Origin: Gonatopus flavifemur
Taxonomy: Eukaryota; Arthropoda; Insecta; Hymenoptera; Dryinidae
NCBI GenBank assembly: GCA_018340375.1
Contig: JAFFJZ010000004.1
Coordinates: forward strand, 34,446,001 to 34,510,000
Reading direction: 5' to 3'
Length of the DNA stretch: 64,000 nucleotides
Shown: piece after piece, positions 11,201 to 23,900 of the stretch
Position numbering within the stretch: the first letter of the stretch is position 1
Layout: every line of letters begins with the position of its first letter
Notes under the pieces: model-generated
Seen by the model: the letters and a program-made list of their open reading frames with translations, nothing else
The model's database searches: none
Told to the model about the DNA's origin: nothing
Translations under genes and position numbers: made by a program

Positions 11201-13255
11201 GGTGATGAGACTTTAATCAAACTGTGTTTTTTTAATCATTGAAAATTATTTACTGTAATGTAATGGGTCTTTCTGGTTAAGATTTTCAAAGAAAAATTTT
11301 TTTTGCAAACATTTTTTCCTCATAGAAAAAATGGAGATATCATTTAGAAACTTGTAGGTATATTTATTAAACATTAAATATTACCAAAAAATTTTTTTCG
11401 TTATACTAATTTAAACAACAAAACACTAAAAAGTGACGGTGGGAATGATTTGGGGCGACCGGATGATTTAAAAAAAAATGGCAAATCGCTCCTTGTTGAA
11501 ATGCCTATCGCATGAACTAGGATATTTTTTTAATCGAAAAATAACAAAATGGCGGCCATTATCCGAAAAAATCGATTTTTGAGGGTGGAAAATCGGATGC
11601 AAATCGGACGGATGCGATAGTCACTTCAACAAGGAATAATTACAATTTTTTTTTGTTTTTCCAGATCATCCGGTCGTCCCAAATCACTCCCACCGTCATT
11701 TTTCAGTGTTTTTTTGTTGTTTAAATCAGTATAACGGAAAAAAACTTTGCTTAAATCTGAAAAACATTTTTTTGTAATATTTAAGGTCTAATAAACACAC
11801 CTAGAAATTTTCAAAACGATATCTCAATTTTTTTTATGAAAAAAAAATGTTTGGAAAAAATTTTTCTTGAAAATCTTAACCAGAAAAACTCCTTAACTTC
11901 TATTGATAAATGAAAATGAGCGAATTCTGTTGATCTGCTTTTAAAGCTTCAACGATATTATCCTTTGAAAGCAAAATCAATCAAGTACATTATGGAGAAG
12001 GAAAATCCTTGAGCTCTTTAAAACAAAAGTCACCATGTATTCACCAAAATATTGTACATATTGCAGTATATCAATTTTTTTAACCCTTAAAAGAAAACCA
12101 ATATTCATGAACGTTTGTAAACGTTCGTTATACGCTTTTGAAGACCTTTATTTTTCAAAAGATATTTAAATTGAATTTAATGTTCCACATACTAATTCTT
12201 TTCCTATATAATTTTATCCAAAATTGATTTGAATTCAAGTTTCTCTACTATAATTAATTGAAAAAGTATCATTGGAAGCTATATCAGACTCTTTATTTCA
12301 AGTTTTTGGAATGCAATAAAAGAAATTAAAATTAAATCAATGAAAAATTCAATATATAAAAACCTCGAAATAGGGAAAGTAGAAAAAATCTTACATTAAA
12401 CGAATTTAAATGTATACTTTTCAATAATAAAACTTTCTCTTACGTCAAGTAAAAAAGTCAAAATAATTTCCATTGTATTATTTTTCATCAACTTTTTACA
12501 TCATCAAATAAAAACAATCTAAATCTCATAAGATTATCCTCTTATCTGTAAAATGATAAAGTTCAATATGGAAAAATTTTTGTTTTTCTTTTTCAATGCA
12601 TTCAAAAACATTTTTCTCATAAATGTTTAACAAGACTCAGAAACATTTCAACACAGAATAACATAATGTCCAAAGATCTGACAGTTCCCAAATTTTCACA
12701 TTTCCAGCAAGCATGATGATCTGTTCCAATTAATTGATAGATAACATGGAGTTTGTAAAAGATTCTTCAAGAATTCATAACTATCAAACAATGTTTTGCA
12801 AAACTGTTCCATTCTAAATATCACAAAACATGATGAGTCTTTTAATATTGTCAAAATCATATCTCTATGAAAATTTTATTTTCAACATTTCAGGAATCCA
12901 AACACAAAACTGGAGATATTTATACTCATAAAATAAATTAACTATAAAAACTATTCTTTTGTTTTGTACATGCCTTGAAATACATGCAGATACACATTCA
13001 CAGATTATCAGTTTTGCATTCAATTCCTCTTCCTCCCTCATTCATATCAACTACAAGAAAATCAAAATCAATCCCCATCAAATCCACGGGACATCATTTG
13101 AAAAACAGCATGTACATAGTATTCATATAAAAATACTACCTTGAATCTTACCTTTTGGCACTTTTGTGATCTACGTCAGGAAGCGTATGATTTTCATCAC
13201 TGTTTGATGCACCAACTTTATTGCCATTATTTTTTTTATCCTCATCACCTTCCAT
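8293..13255 (-). CDS. TCP11L1: TCP11-like protein (T-complex protein 11-like 1), six coding exons
   Basis: Coding exons in transcription order are 13152-13255, 10828-11149, 9199-9717, 8931-9115, 8681-8847 and 8293-8543. All introns are GT-AG and phases agree, giving 515 residues, close to the usual ~510 for TCP11L1. Recognisable family segments are SLEEIIKAANGMKNMALAHE, KETMHKVFWDLL with LNEDPPNYTQAL, and INEVLDVDLIKQQAE followed by LDFHHYAQYI. The start is the ATG at 13255 in an acidic 34-residue first exon; a 3' splice site just upstream shows a further noncoding exon, probably from 13405 upward. TCP11 relatives are implicated in cAMP signalling in sperm, but the biochemical role of TCP11L1 is not established. 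Introns hold several MITEs, including the nest at 9872-10775. AIFM1 diverges from it about 1.7 kb upstream. Confidence 0.93.
9927..10412. mobile_element. hAT-like element rich in ATTAATCG
   Basis: Ends are TAGAGCTGTGCGGTTAATCG and GATCGCACAACTCTA, flanked by the exact 8-bp duplication CCCCTTAT (9919-9926, 10413-10420). The interior is packed with ATTAATCG and CGATTAAT words that also occur in the termini. A second hairpin element at about 10144-10295 (arms AGTAGACCCGAAA and TTTCGGGTCTACT) sits inside it. No transposase. Confidence 0.88.
10515..10741. mobile_element. Hairpin MITE with CACGGAGA ends
   Basis: CACGGAGAAAAAATGG at the left pairs with TTTTCTCTCCGTG at the right, and GCTATAGCGCCTACAA pairs with TTGTAGGCGCTATAG. 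The ends resemble those of the elements at 20811 and 53261. Confidence 0.7.
11257..11893. mobile_element. Foldback element in TCP11L1 intron 1, ~640 bp
   Basis: Arms of roughly 290 bp pair TTTCTGGTTAAGATTTTCAA (near 11269) with GAAAATCTTAACCAGAAA (near 11869), and GACGGTGGGAATGATTTGG with CAAATCACTCCCACCGTC. The centre is near 11575 and no reading frame is present. Confidence 0.75.
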
Positions 13256-13404
13256 TTTTTGTAATGCTGTAGAAATATGAGAACAAATGTTTTATTCAAT
13301 TCTATAATTTGAGTTGAAAAGAAATTACGATTTAAATTATGTGTTGTAAAAATAAAATTCAAATAATAAATGAATATAACTTGAATTCAAGATATTGTAC
13401 ATAC

Positions 13405-13600
13405 GTGTTTGGGGTACCGATGAAATAATAATAGTATTCAATTTGGATCTTGAACAAAGTTGATGTGATATCGCATGATCTGGAGTATGAAGCGGCTGCC
13501 AGTCAACTGCTTTGGTAACTGAAGGGAAGGAGATTGAGTTCAGTCTATTATAAGAACACTCACTGTTATGAAAAGAAACTGCAAGACAGTCTTTCTTCTT
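13405..13600 (-). other. Probable 5' noncoding exon of the TCP11-like gene
   Basis: The first coding exon begins after a 3' splice site (AG at 13271-13272 on the minus strand). Upstream, a good donor GTATGT occurs at 13404-13399, so a noncoding exon probably ends at 13405. Its 5' limit is not visible; 13600 is only a guess. Confidence 0.35.
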
Positions 13601-14131
13601 TAATTTGAAATAAGTTATAAAAATTCATATCGGGGCATGCATTTTTCACATGAACCAATATCAATTATGAAATTTGTATCTATAATTACAAAAACAAAGG
13701 ATAATGAGTTCATAATAATAAACTTTTCCACTTTGTAATGATGAAAACATTTTATCAATTTTTCTAAATGTTAAAACAAATATTTACCTTAGTGGATTTA
13801 TAAAAGAGTCTGAAGGTTATTCATCTTTGTTAACCCTAATATTCTACGTTGTAAGAGATGTCAATGAGACATTATCAGAACGATGAGAAAAAAAATAAAG
13901 TACCTCAACCCAGCTGGTGTGTGTGTGTATGTGTCATATATATAGATGTATGTTTATGAAACCTTTTTAGGTGTCTCATCGTCTCATCTCAGGTTTGTTA
14001 TTAAACAGTGAAGTTAGCTGAAGGTTTAGTATTTGTAGGTGGCACTCTGTGTCTCTAAATTTGAAAATGTATTTAGATTTTAAAGACCACGGACATATTT
14101 TGCGACGTTTTAAAAAGTACGGATGAACAAC

Positions 14132-14271
14132 CCCTGGTGAAAATTTTATCAAAAAAAGACAAAACTTTTAGCCGCATCTAGTGAAATTGTATTCATTTGG
14201 AAAGAAACTCATCAGATTCCATTAGATGCGTATATAGAAGTTTGTCAGCTCCTGATGGAATTTTTACTAGG
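14132..14271. mobile_element. CCCTGG-family element, eroded
   Basis: The left end CCCTGGTGAAAATTTTATC pairs loosely with GATGGAATTTTTACTAGG. An inner pair, CGCATCTAGTG and CATTAGATGCG, supports a fold. It lies in the interval between the TCP11-like gene and AIFM1, with (GT)n and (TA)n microsatellite runs near 13917 and 14485. Confidence 0.45.
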
Positions 14272-14974
14272 AACACGTAGTGTAATTTGAATCAAACGAA
14301 AGAAAGCATTAGTTGATATTCTCGTTCAATATTTTTATTACACATTTTCCATAGTAGGCAAAATGACTCATTGTTGCCTGCCTTGAATTTAACCTGAAGG
14401 CTGTGGACAAAAGCATGGACAAAGATCTCCAAATACACAATGGTCTTTTGTTTCATTTTATTTTCCAAGGAAATTTAAAAAATATATGCATACATACATG
14501 TATATATACATACAGCGCATCGAAGGATATTTTTCAAGGTCAAACACTTGAATTCACACTTGTTTGATCAAGTTTTATAAATTGCTAATATTATGAATGA
14601 ATCATGTATAAAACTCATAATATTAAATATTACAGCATTATTATCAATGAACAATAATAAATACATACTTTTTCATTTTATTATCGCTTTTCCATGATAA
14701 TTTTTGTATTTTCATATTTATTGAATTACATAAAAAATGAAAATAAACTTCATTTTACTTCAGAATTTTTTACATTCATCGGGAATCAATTAACGATGAT
14801 GAGTGGTCACGTGTGTAAAAATTAGACATCTGTGTAACTATGTAATACTGTTTTTTAGACAAATAAGATTAAATGTAAGTTATTTTGCCGTTCCACCAAT
14901 ACTCAATCCGCAATAAAACTGGACGCACGCGTTACAACCATACTGCATGAGGCCTATATTGGCCCGTCACAAAA

Positions 14975-17900
14975 ATGTTCAACTCCAGTAAAGTTGTTGG
15001 ACGATTAACGCAAGTTACAAGGCACTTGCGTGTCAATATTTTTTATCATCCTTTTAATAATGCTGGTGAGTGCAAATGTATCTCTAACTGTATTAATTCG
15101 AAATCGTACTTTTTCTTTAAAACGCATACAACACGCGTGTTGTTTTGATTTATAGGTTAGGAACAATTTCTTTTTGTTCGCTGTTCTTAAATTTGATACA
15201 CTACAATGAAATACAACTGTTGCATATATTCATACATGAAAATTGGAGGTTTCAAGATGAACTTTCGAATTTTCTGATATTTTTTATAAAAGCGTTTAAA
15301 CATCAATGACGATATCATAACCTAACAAACTGAGAAATAAAAATTGATTTCCGTTCCAGGTATCATTAGTACCAGTAATTCCAGTCGTTATAGTAGCAAA
15401 TCAAATGACAAAAAACCTTTAGGTGCAACATTAAAACCAGAAGAATGTAATCCTAAGTCGAATTATTCAAAACCAATAAAATCTCTACCACCGTGTGCAA
15501 CCGACGGTACCTGTCCACCTGCTCGTTATGAAGAATGTATGAAATCCAATGAACAAAAACCAATTTGGAAACAGTTATTAGCTGCGTTGATAATAGCTGG
15601 AGTTACGATATATGCAGTGAGTTGTAATTGATTCTTCCATTACAATGGATTGTTTTTAATATTTTTCATATCTGGTCTCAGATTTCTTCTACAGATTGGT
15701 TTACAAAAGAAGAATCATCACAAGATAGTGTCAAAAAAAGTAAGTCAATGGAGTGGTATTAAAATGTATATGAAATCCTCTTAGATGATAATAAATGATA
15801 CTTATTTTTGTTTGATTTAGAAAAAGGAGATAAAGGAGGATTGAAAGATTTAAGGAAGAAAGTCAAAGAACCAAATGTATCAAATTTAATACCTCAAAAT
15901 ATTCCTTATTTATTAATAGGTGGAGGAACTGCTTCATTTTCAGCATTGAGGTCTATCAAATCTAAAGATCCAAAGGCAAAGGTAATGATCTATTATGCAA
16001 ATATATATAATAATTTCGAATATATATATACATATATATGTATATATATATTCTGTTGAAACGTATAACAAGATGAACATATCCCCAAACAAATCTGCTC
16101 TACCAAACCATAACTTATTTTCAATTCCTTTTTTTTCCATTGAATTGAGAATTCACTGATGAATTTATTTAGTGCAATCCAAAATTACTTCATCCATTAT
16201 CACTTATAATAACAAAAAATGCCTATACCATCCAGGTCATTTAATTTTCATTTAAAATCAATCTAGTAGAATTGAGTTGATATTAGTTTAGATCTTTTTT
16301 AGAATAAATTCAATAGAACCTAATAATTCCGAACAATATTGGGAGTTTTCAGAATGCTTTAGAAACATACTCTCATTTTTATGGGTTTTGATTCCTTGAG
16401 GAGTATATTAAGAACATGCAGACATTCTTGTCATACATGAAAAACTCAAGAAAACTACCAAAATATATGCAGAACATTTTCAAAATTTTTGTGAACAATT
16501 TTTTTTTTAGAAGATTTGCATATTCCTAGAACATTGGGATGGTCCAAATTTACGTCATAAATTCTTCTTTTTTGGCGTGCCACCAGATTATAAAAATTGA
16601 TGCAAAACGTATTCTAAATTTTTTTATAGAATTTCAAAAAATTTAGAGGTTGCTGACGTCGCGAGAGGATAAAAATGAGAATGAACATAATTCAATCTTT
16701 CTCTACTAAAAATGCCAGGCAAATCCGGATGAATCCTAGAAGTTCTTGGGATAAAACCCAAGCAGAACCAGGCAGATTTCTGTCCGAATCTACCTGGTTC
16801 TGTCGGTTTTTGTCCCAGGACCTGCTAGGATCTGCTTGGCATTTTCAGCAAGGTTGTTTCATGTAATTCAAGAGTATTCTTGTGTTCAATTCTATTGAAT
16901 TCTCTATTATTTTTAAAGCGGAATGATTGCAAAAAATGTCCTTTCCTACCAAATGAGTTCACAGTAATTCCTTTAATATAGTCAATAACAGGACTTTATT
17001 CGATTCTTTCACATCTTGTACAGTCTCCTTATGCAATTTCTGAACTTTTTACAGAATAATTATTCTTTAGATTGCTTGAAAATATTGTAAACTACTTGCA
17101 ATGATCCTATGGTAGCTTATGAAATCTTCTTACAATTCTTTTTATCTAAGAATATCTTTTTAGGTTTTGGTAATAACAGAAGAAGATTTACCATACATGA
17201 GACCACCATTATCCAAAGAACTTTGGTACAACCTTGACAATAATTCACACGCACAATTGAATTTTAAACAATGGAATGGTTCCCAAAGAAGGTAATACAA
17301 ACACTCCATTGATCTTTTCCATTAAAAACTGTGTAAAATAATTTGCATCTTTTGTAGTTTATTTTATGAACCTCGAGAATTTTATGCTAAAGATCTAAGT
17401 GCGTTGGTGGAATCTGATAAAGGAGGTGTAGCTTTAGCAACAGGATGGAAAGTAGTTAAAATTGATGCAGTTAATAAAATCGTAACTTTAGATGATGGAT
17501 ATGAGATTCAATATGAGAAATGTCTCATAGCCACCGGTACGTATACTATGTAAATTAATAAATCTCATCTTTTTTCTATAATCTCTTTCTATAATTTCAA
17601 TGTCTCTGCAGGAGCAGTGCCGAAAACGTTGCCATTATTTGAGCAGGCCCCAGATGAAGTGAAACAAAAGGTTTTAACTTTTAGAACGAAAGAAGATTTT
17701 TTAGAATTAAAGCACAATATTAATCAACCAGATGTACAAAATGTAGTAATTATTGGTGGAGGGTTCCTTGGATCTGAACTTGCTTGTTCTTTAGCAAGAA
17801 ATTGTAAGTGTTGAATATCTTTGCATTGTCTTCTAATCGATCAGTAATAATTTTTATTTTTTTTGGCATAGTTGGCGAGAAGAAGAATATTTATCAAGTT

Positions 17901-20900
17901 TTTAAAGAAAAATACATAATGTCACAAGTGTTACCAGAATATTTGAGCGAATGGACCACAAGTAAAACAAAAGAGGAAGGTGTTCGTTGTATACCTAATA
18001 CAGAAGTGAAAAACTATGTCTATAAAAACGGAAAGCTTTCTCTTGTTCTCAGTGGAGATCAAGAAGTATGTGTATAAAACAAATATTATATCTAAATTTT
18101 CACTGTATTCAAATACTATTCATGTTCCTCTGTTTTGCAGGTGGAAGCTGATCAAGTGGTAGTGGCTGTGGGTGTTGAAGCCAATACTGATTTAGCAAAA
18201 CCTTCTTATTTAGAAATACATCCAGAAATTGGTGGTTACCTTGTTAATGCGGAATTGGAAGCGAGAAGCAATTTATGGGTCGCTGGAGATGTAGCTTGTT
18301 TTTATGACGTTAAACTTGGTAGAAGACGAGTTGAACATCACGATCATGCTGTCATTTCAGGACGATTAGCTGGTGAAAATATGACTGGCGCAAGTAAGAG
18401 AAATCATTTAACCTTCACTCGCATAGAAAATTTCTTAAAACTTTGAACTGTTTTACTTTAGGTAAACCTTACACGCATCAGTCTATGTTCTGGTCAGATT
18501 TAGGGCCAGACATTGGATATGAAGCAGTTGGAATTATAGATTCTTCTTTACCAACAATTGGAGTGTTTGCACAACCATCGACGAATAGCCAGCAGAATTC
18601 AGTCACTAACAATACGAATGAAAAGGTATTTATTGAAAAAAAAACTCCAAATAAGAAGTCTTATTTCAATATTAACTGTTTTCTCCCCATTCCAGGAAGT
18701 GAATAAAGTTTCTATCGCCGATGTCACAATTAAAAAGAACAATGAAAATGCACATTCTGATACAACTCAACAAGAAGTATCCAAAGAAAAACAAGATGAT
18801 TTTGGAAAAGGAGTCATTTTCTACTTACGTGATAATACAGTTATTGGCATAGTATTATGGAATATATTTAATCGCATGTCTATTGCCAGGCAGGTATGTG
18901 GTATTACTTCTTATTCTACTTTATTAAAATTCAAAACAGTATCCTTTAAGTTGTGCTTTTTGTATAGTACAGCCGGTGTGGAAAGTATTAGTACAGGGAC
19001 TGATACGAAATGAAATTTTATGTATCTTTTTTTAATAATGGATTTTAAAGAGCGGAAATGATTGATAAATATTCCCAAATCCCCCTAGGCAGGAATGCTC
19101 TAGGCATTAAGAGCATTCACTAGGGGCCAAGTTACTAGTTCTCTCCCCACAGTTTTCTCAATAATTTATCAATAAAATCGATTTTAATGAGGAGGTGCAT
19201 CTTCTTGGGATATCAAAGGAAATGCAGCTACTCATTACCCGTGTGGAAATTTTTCCGGGCCTCCTGTATTGAATATAGGCCCCGTATGGGCTTATATTGG
19301 GCATCCAAACTTAGGATGTCCTAACCTTAGCCACTACGGGGCCTAGTTGGGTTGCTGATATTCAGCCGGATTTCTTTAAATCAGGGACACCCATATAAGG
19401 CTCATATGGGGCCACGCTGCATTACCATTTTTTCCCCGGTTTTAAAAATCCAGGCACACCAACTTCAGCCTCAATAGGGCCTTGCAAGGCTTCCCGTATT
19501 CTCCCGAAGATCTTGATTTAAGCATACCTGTATACAACCCATGTAGGGCCAAGCCGTATTTCCAACGTTTTCCCCCTTTTGAAAATGTGAATGCACCTAA
19601 CTACAGTCTGCATAGGGCCTTGCCTTTATATTAATTCCATTTTTGAATATAAACCTACTTTAAAAAGCAAATTCACTGAAATCTTATTGATAATTTCGAC
19701 TTTTTGCGGTGTAAGCTCCCAAAAAAATATTTCATGATTACTGTGTTCACACTATCGGTGAACAATGTCAAAAAATCGGAAAAAACATCACTGTATGGTC
19801 AATTCCAAGACTGAATGACGCTGTTCTGTTTTTTGATACAGTCCGATAATGTATGAACAAAGTATTGTTGGGTGGAATACCCGAATAGAAATTGGAATCG
19901 GCTCATTCCAGACCCTGTCTGGACTCAAGTTGAAGTGGTCTGGGTAAAGATAGGGCCTTGGATAGCCCAATTTTCAATCGAGGAAGTTTCCTCCTTGCAA
20001 TATTTATTCAATTTGATGATACTCGCAACAATTTTAAAGGTCCTAGTTTCATCGCCTACATTAGCTTCATCATGGGTACCCTACATAGGCCCAAGTTGGG
20101 AATACTATGCAGGCCCTGAAGATGAGTGCGTGACAATCCTGTCTAGGCCCTATAAGGGTAACCAAAACAGGGCCTGAAATAAAAAGAGGACGTCTAGTTT
20201 GGCCCAAACTGCCGCCAAGAATTAATTTCCACACGGGTTATTTTTCATTGTATTCTTTCGTTCCCGAGAAAACTGTAGGGAGGAATCTGGAATCTAGTAA
20301 CTTTTTGGGGAGGTGGTGAATTTCCTCAACGAGTTTTGTAATACTTGCGTTAGCGAAATACTAGACACGTGCGAATGCCTCGCTAGATAAGCAAGAATCA
20401 CTCGTAACACTTACAAGTATTTGGCGAGGCACTCGCAAGTGTCTAGCATTTTGCTAGTGCATGCGTTACAAAATCCGTAAATGCCTAAACGTTTCTACTA
20501 GGGTCTGTGCGTTACGTGAAATTTGTAGGGAACATTTCTCCAAACTGTTCGGAAATCCGATCATTTTTACAAGTTCCACAGTAATTTTGTATTCAATTCT
20601 TTGGACTTTATCCTTCCACTTGCCAATGATTTTTCAAAGTCAATTCCGAATTCCGCAAGAAAACTACTTTAACCCAAGATCTTGGGAAATACGATTTTTT
20701 CAAGTCACTGTTTTTGTCACTATTTTGGATGAAAGGCACTTTTTTGTCACTATTAATATCTGTAAAATCACTTTTTTCACTTTTTTGAACCTTATGAATC
20801 GCTGGCAACCCTGAGAGAACGGAACAGTGACGGTCACTGTGACACATTCACCATCAATGTTTTCACATTTATCGTAACTGTGAACGCATTATTCATGGTG

Positions 20901-23900
20901 AATGCGTCACAGTTACCATCACTGTTTCCTTCTCTCCGTGTACATTTATTATGTTTTGTATTCAATTCAGATCTAAACACTGTATAATTCAATTATGAGA
21001 ATGATTATTGAGAGGTATAACCGGTGCCGTCTTTACAAATTCTTCTTCAATCGATGTATAACAAAGGATAGCGCATCACTGACTGCACTGGGTATAACGA
21101 TAATACTCATACAAATTTTGCTCAGTTGAAATCGAAATTTCAATAATTGAGATGCCGGGAAGAATAATTCGCTTAGCGCTCGAAAAGCCGTAGGAGTATT
21201 GTCCAAACCGCCAGGTCGAAGGTCGAAGAAAAAGCAGTCGAAATTTCAAAAATTGAAAAATACAGGGTGATGTAGAGCTCGAAAAGTCAATATCAATGTC
21301 CCTTTACCATTTTTGTCTAGGATATATAGTTTCCGAAAAAACTACACATTTTTTCGTACCAAAAATCAATGTGTGCCAACACTAAATTTATTCGATCTCA
21401 TTCATTTTTTAATGAATCGGAATGAATCTTGTGGACTTCGATTCGACAAACTGCCCCGAACTAGAAATGGTTTGCTATCGAAGTCTATAGACTATTGAAG
21501 TATTATAGATTTCCCATTCTTGTGTTAGTTACGGTTATTTTTCTATAAACGTTTCAAATTCGATTAATTTCTTCGTACTTCGAACCGCTGTTATTAAAAA
21601 AGTAATAAGTTTTTTTTCAAAATGAAAAACACAGTAGAATGCAGAATTTTTCAACAATTAAAATGGTATGAAAAATTCATTTTCGTCAACAATGCGACTT
21701 AAGGTCTTCTTGCTTTAAACGGCAGATTTACGGTTCAAAGAATTATTGGTGGATGAGATTACGAAAAAAAGTTCAAAATGCGGAGAGATCTGGCCGTCTG
21801 CGAAAACTGAACTGAATAATCATTCGTAAAATCATGTGAAACCCACGAATAAGTGCTGAACAAATCGCCACAGAGCTTGAAAATAATGGTACACTGAAAA
21901 AAGGTATGGCTCTCACAGCCCTACTATTAATGTGTCCTTGCTGTCAGGAGGTATAAGGATGCGAGTATAGCTCCCGTAGCCGAACGCGTCGCTATCATAG
22001 CAATCTATCGGCTGTGGGAGCTATACTGGCATCCTTATACCTCCTGACAGTAAGAACACATAAATAGTAGAGCTGTGAGAGCCATACCTTTTCTTCAGTG
22101 TAAAAGTGTTTCTGCTATACTGTACATGATTACTTACGAAGTAGTGAGTATCATGGACGAGTCACAAGAAAAAAATATTGCATAAATGAGATTAACCTTG
22201 AGAAACAATTGAAATTCGCTAAAAAATATATTAATACTTAGATGGAAGAGTGGAATAAGGTGATATTCACTGATGAAGATGGATTTGAAATATTTAAATC
22301 GAAAACAAGAATCACTGTATAGAGAAAACAAAATATAGCGTTCAAAAAAGAAAATCTACGATCAACTGTCAAACACGGTGCTGGCTCTATAATGGTACGG
22401 GATTGCATGAGTTCAAATGGAGTCAGATCGTAACGTTTCATCGATGAAATTATGAAATCGTATTATGAATCACAAGGTCTATATTGATATCCTTGAAAAC
22501 CATCTCCACTCTTGTGTCAATAAAATGGAACTTGAAAATGCATTTATTTTAACCCAAGACAACGACCCCAAGCATTCAGCGTGTGATACTAGGCAATGAA
22601 TATTTTATGGGTCATTCCACGTGGTTTTTACACTCAAATTTTAGAATTCAATGGGATAATTTTTTTTCGATTCTTGGTCAAAAAATATTCGATACGTATT
22701 TTTTCTTTTTGTTTTTCAAAGCTTTTTTTCGAAAATATGATTTTTTGAAAATCTAACGCACTTGAAATCTCCTAATTTTCGAGCACTCATTACTCGAAAT
22801 CTGTTTGTTATATCAAAAACTTTCACAGACATGAAAGTTAGGATTTTTTCTCTAGTTTTCAATTCTTTGAGTTCCATAATCAGTATAATTGATGTTCATT
22901 AAGAATTTTCCAATTAAAGAACAAAAAGTGAAATTTCTCAATATAAGGTAGTTTTGATTTTGTTCATATTTTTACACATCGATCTGTGAACAATAACGAA
23001 AATTTAGCAATTTTTTTGATGATGGCAAGTATTATAGTTCCCGAGTTATAAATTTTTTTGTGGCCGCGTTCGAGTCAGATACCACGCGCGCGGAGCGATA
23101 CCGTGTACCGTGTGTCGTGTGCCGTGCCGTGAAGCATCACGTCTTCCATCCTTCTAATTTCAATTTGCATCAATAGAATCAATTGATCAATGATCAAATC
23201 AGGGATGATCATCGAAAAATAAATCATTCATATAGAAACATATTATTCATAAATAACTCGCCACAAACACAACTTCAGTATCATTTATTCGTGAAAAATA
23301 GTAGAATTAATAACGAAAATTGCACCATATCTTTGAAAAGAATAGATTAAAGCTATTTAGCATACAAAATAATAGTAATATACAATATGATAGTACTGTA
23401 ATAGTAGTGTAAAATAGTAGTAGTGATAGTAAATTATTTATTTTGTTCCCGAGTCTTACGTTTTTGTTGAACTGTTTGGACGGCTTTTTTGAGTCCAATT
23501 GGTTTACTCTCCTTAACCTTGTGAGTTTTCAAAAAACAAACTTCTTCAAAAATCTCACAGTCGGAATATCGTTTGACTCTCAATCTATAGTTGTCAATAG
23601 GTTCAACGCAATAAAATTTCATTGAGCCAGTTATTGCTTTACATTTCATTTTTCTCAGTGTACAATTAACTTTTAGCTTGCCTTGTTTCAAGGATGGAAG
23701 ACGTGATGCTTCACAGCACGACACACGACACACGGTGTACGGTATCGCTCCGCGCGCGCGGTATCTGACTCGAACGCGGCCACAAAAAAATTCATAACTC
23801 GGGAACTATAATACTTGCCATCATAAAAAAAATTGCTAAATTTTCGTTATTGTTCACAAATCAATGTGTAAAAATATGAACAAAATCAAAACTACCTCAT

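Noticed and set aside
15695..15739. Shorter AIFM1 exon 3 using the acceptor at 15693-15694
   Set aside because: It gives phase 0 at the strong GTAAGT donor and forces a stop codon in exon 4. The acceptor 13 nt upstream restores the frame.
16019..16055. TA-rich palindromic run in AIFM1 intron 4
   Set aside because: Simple microsatellite; no inverted-repeat element boundaries or duplication.
23434..23733. 99-codon frame as an ordinary host gene
   Set aside because: It lies wholly in a transposable palindrome and starts inside one arm, so it was kept only as part of the mobile element.
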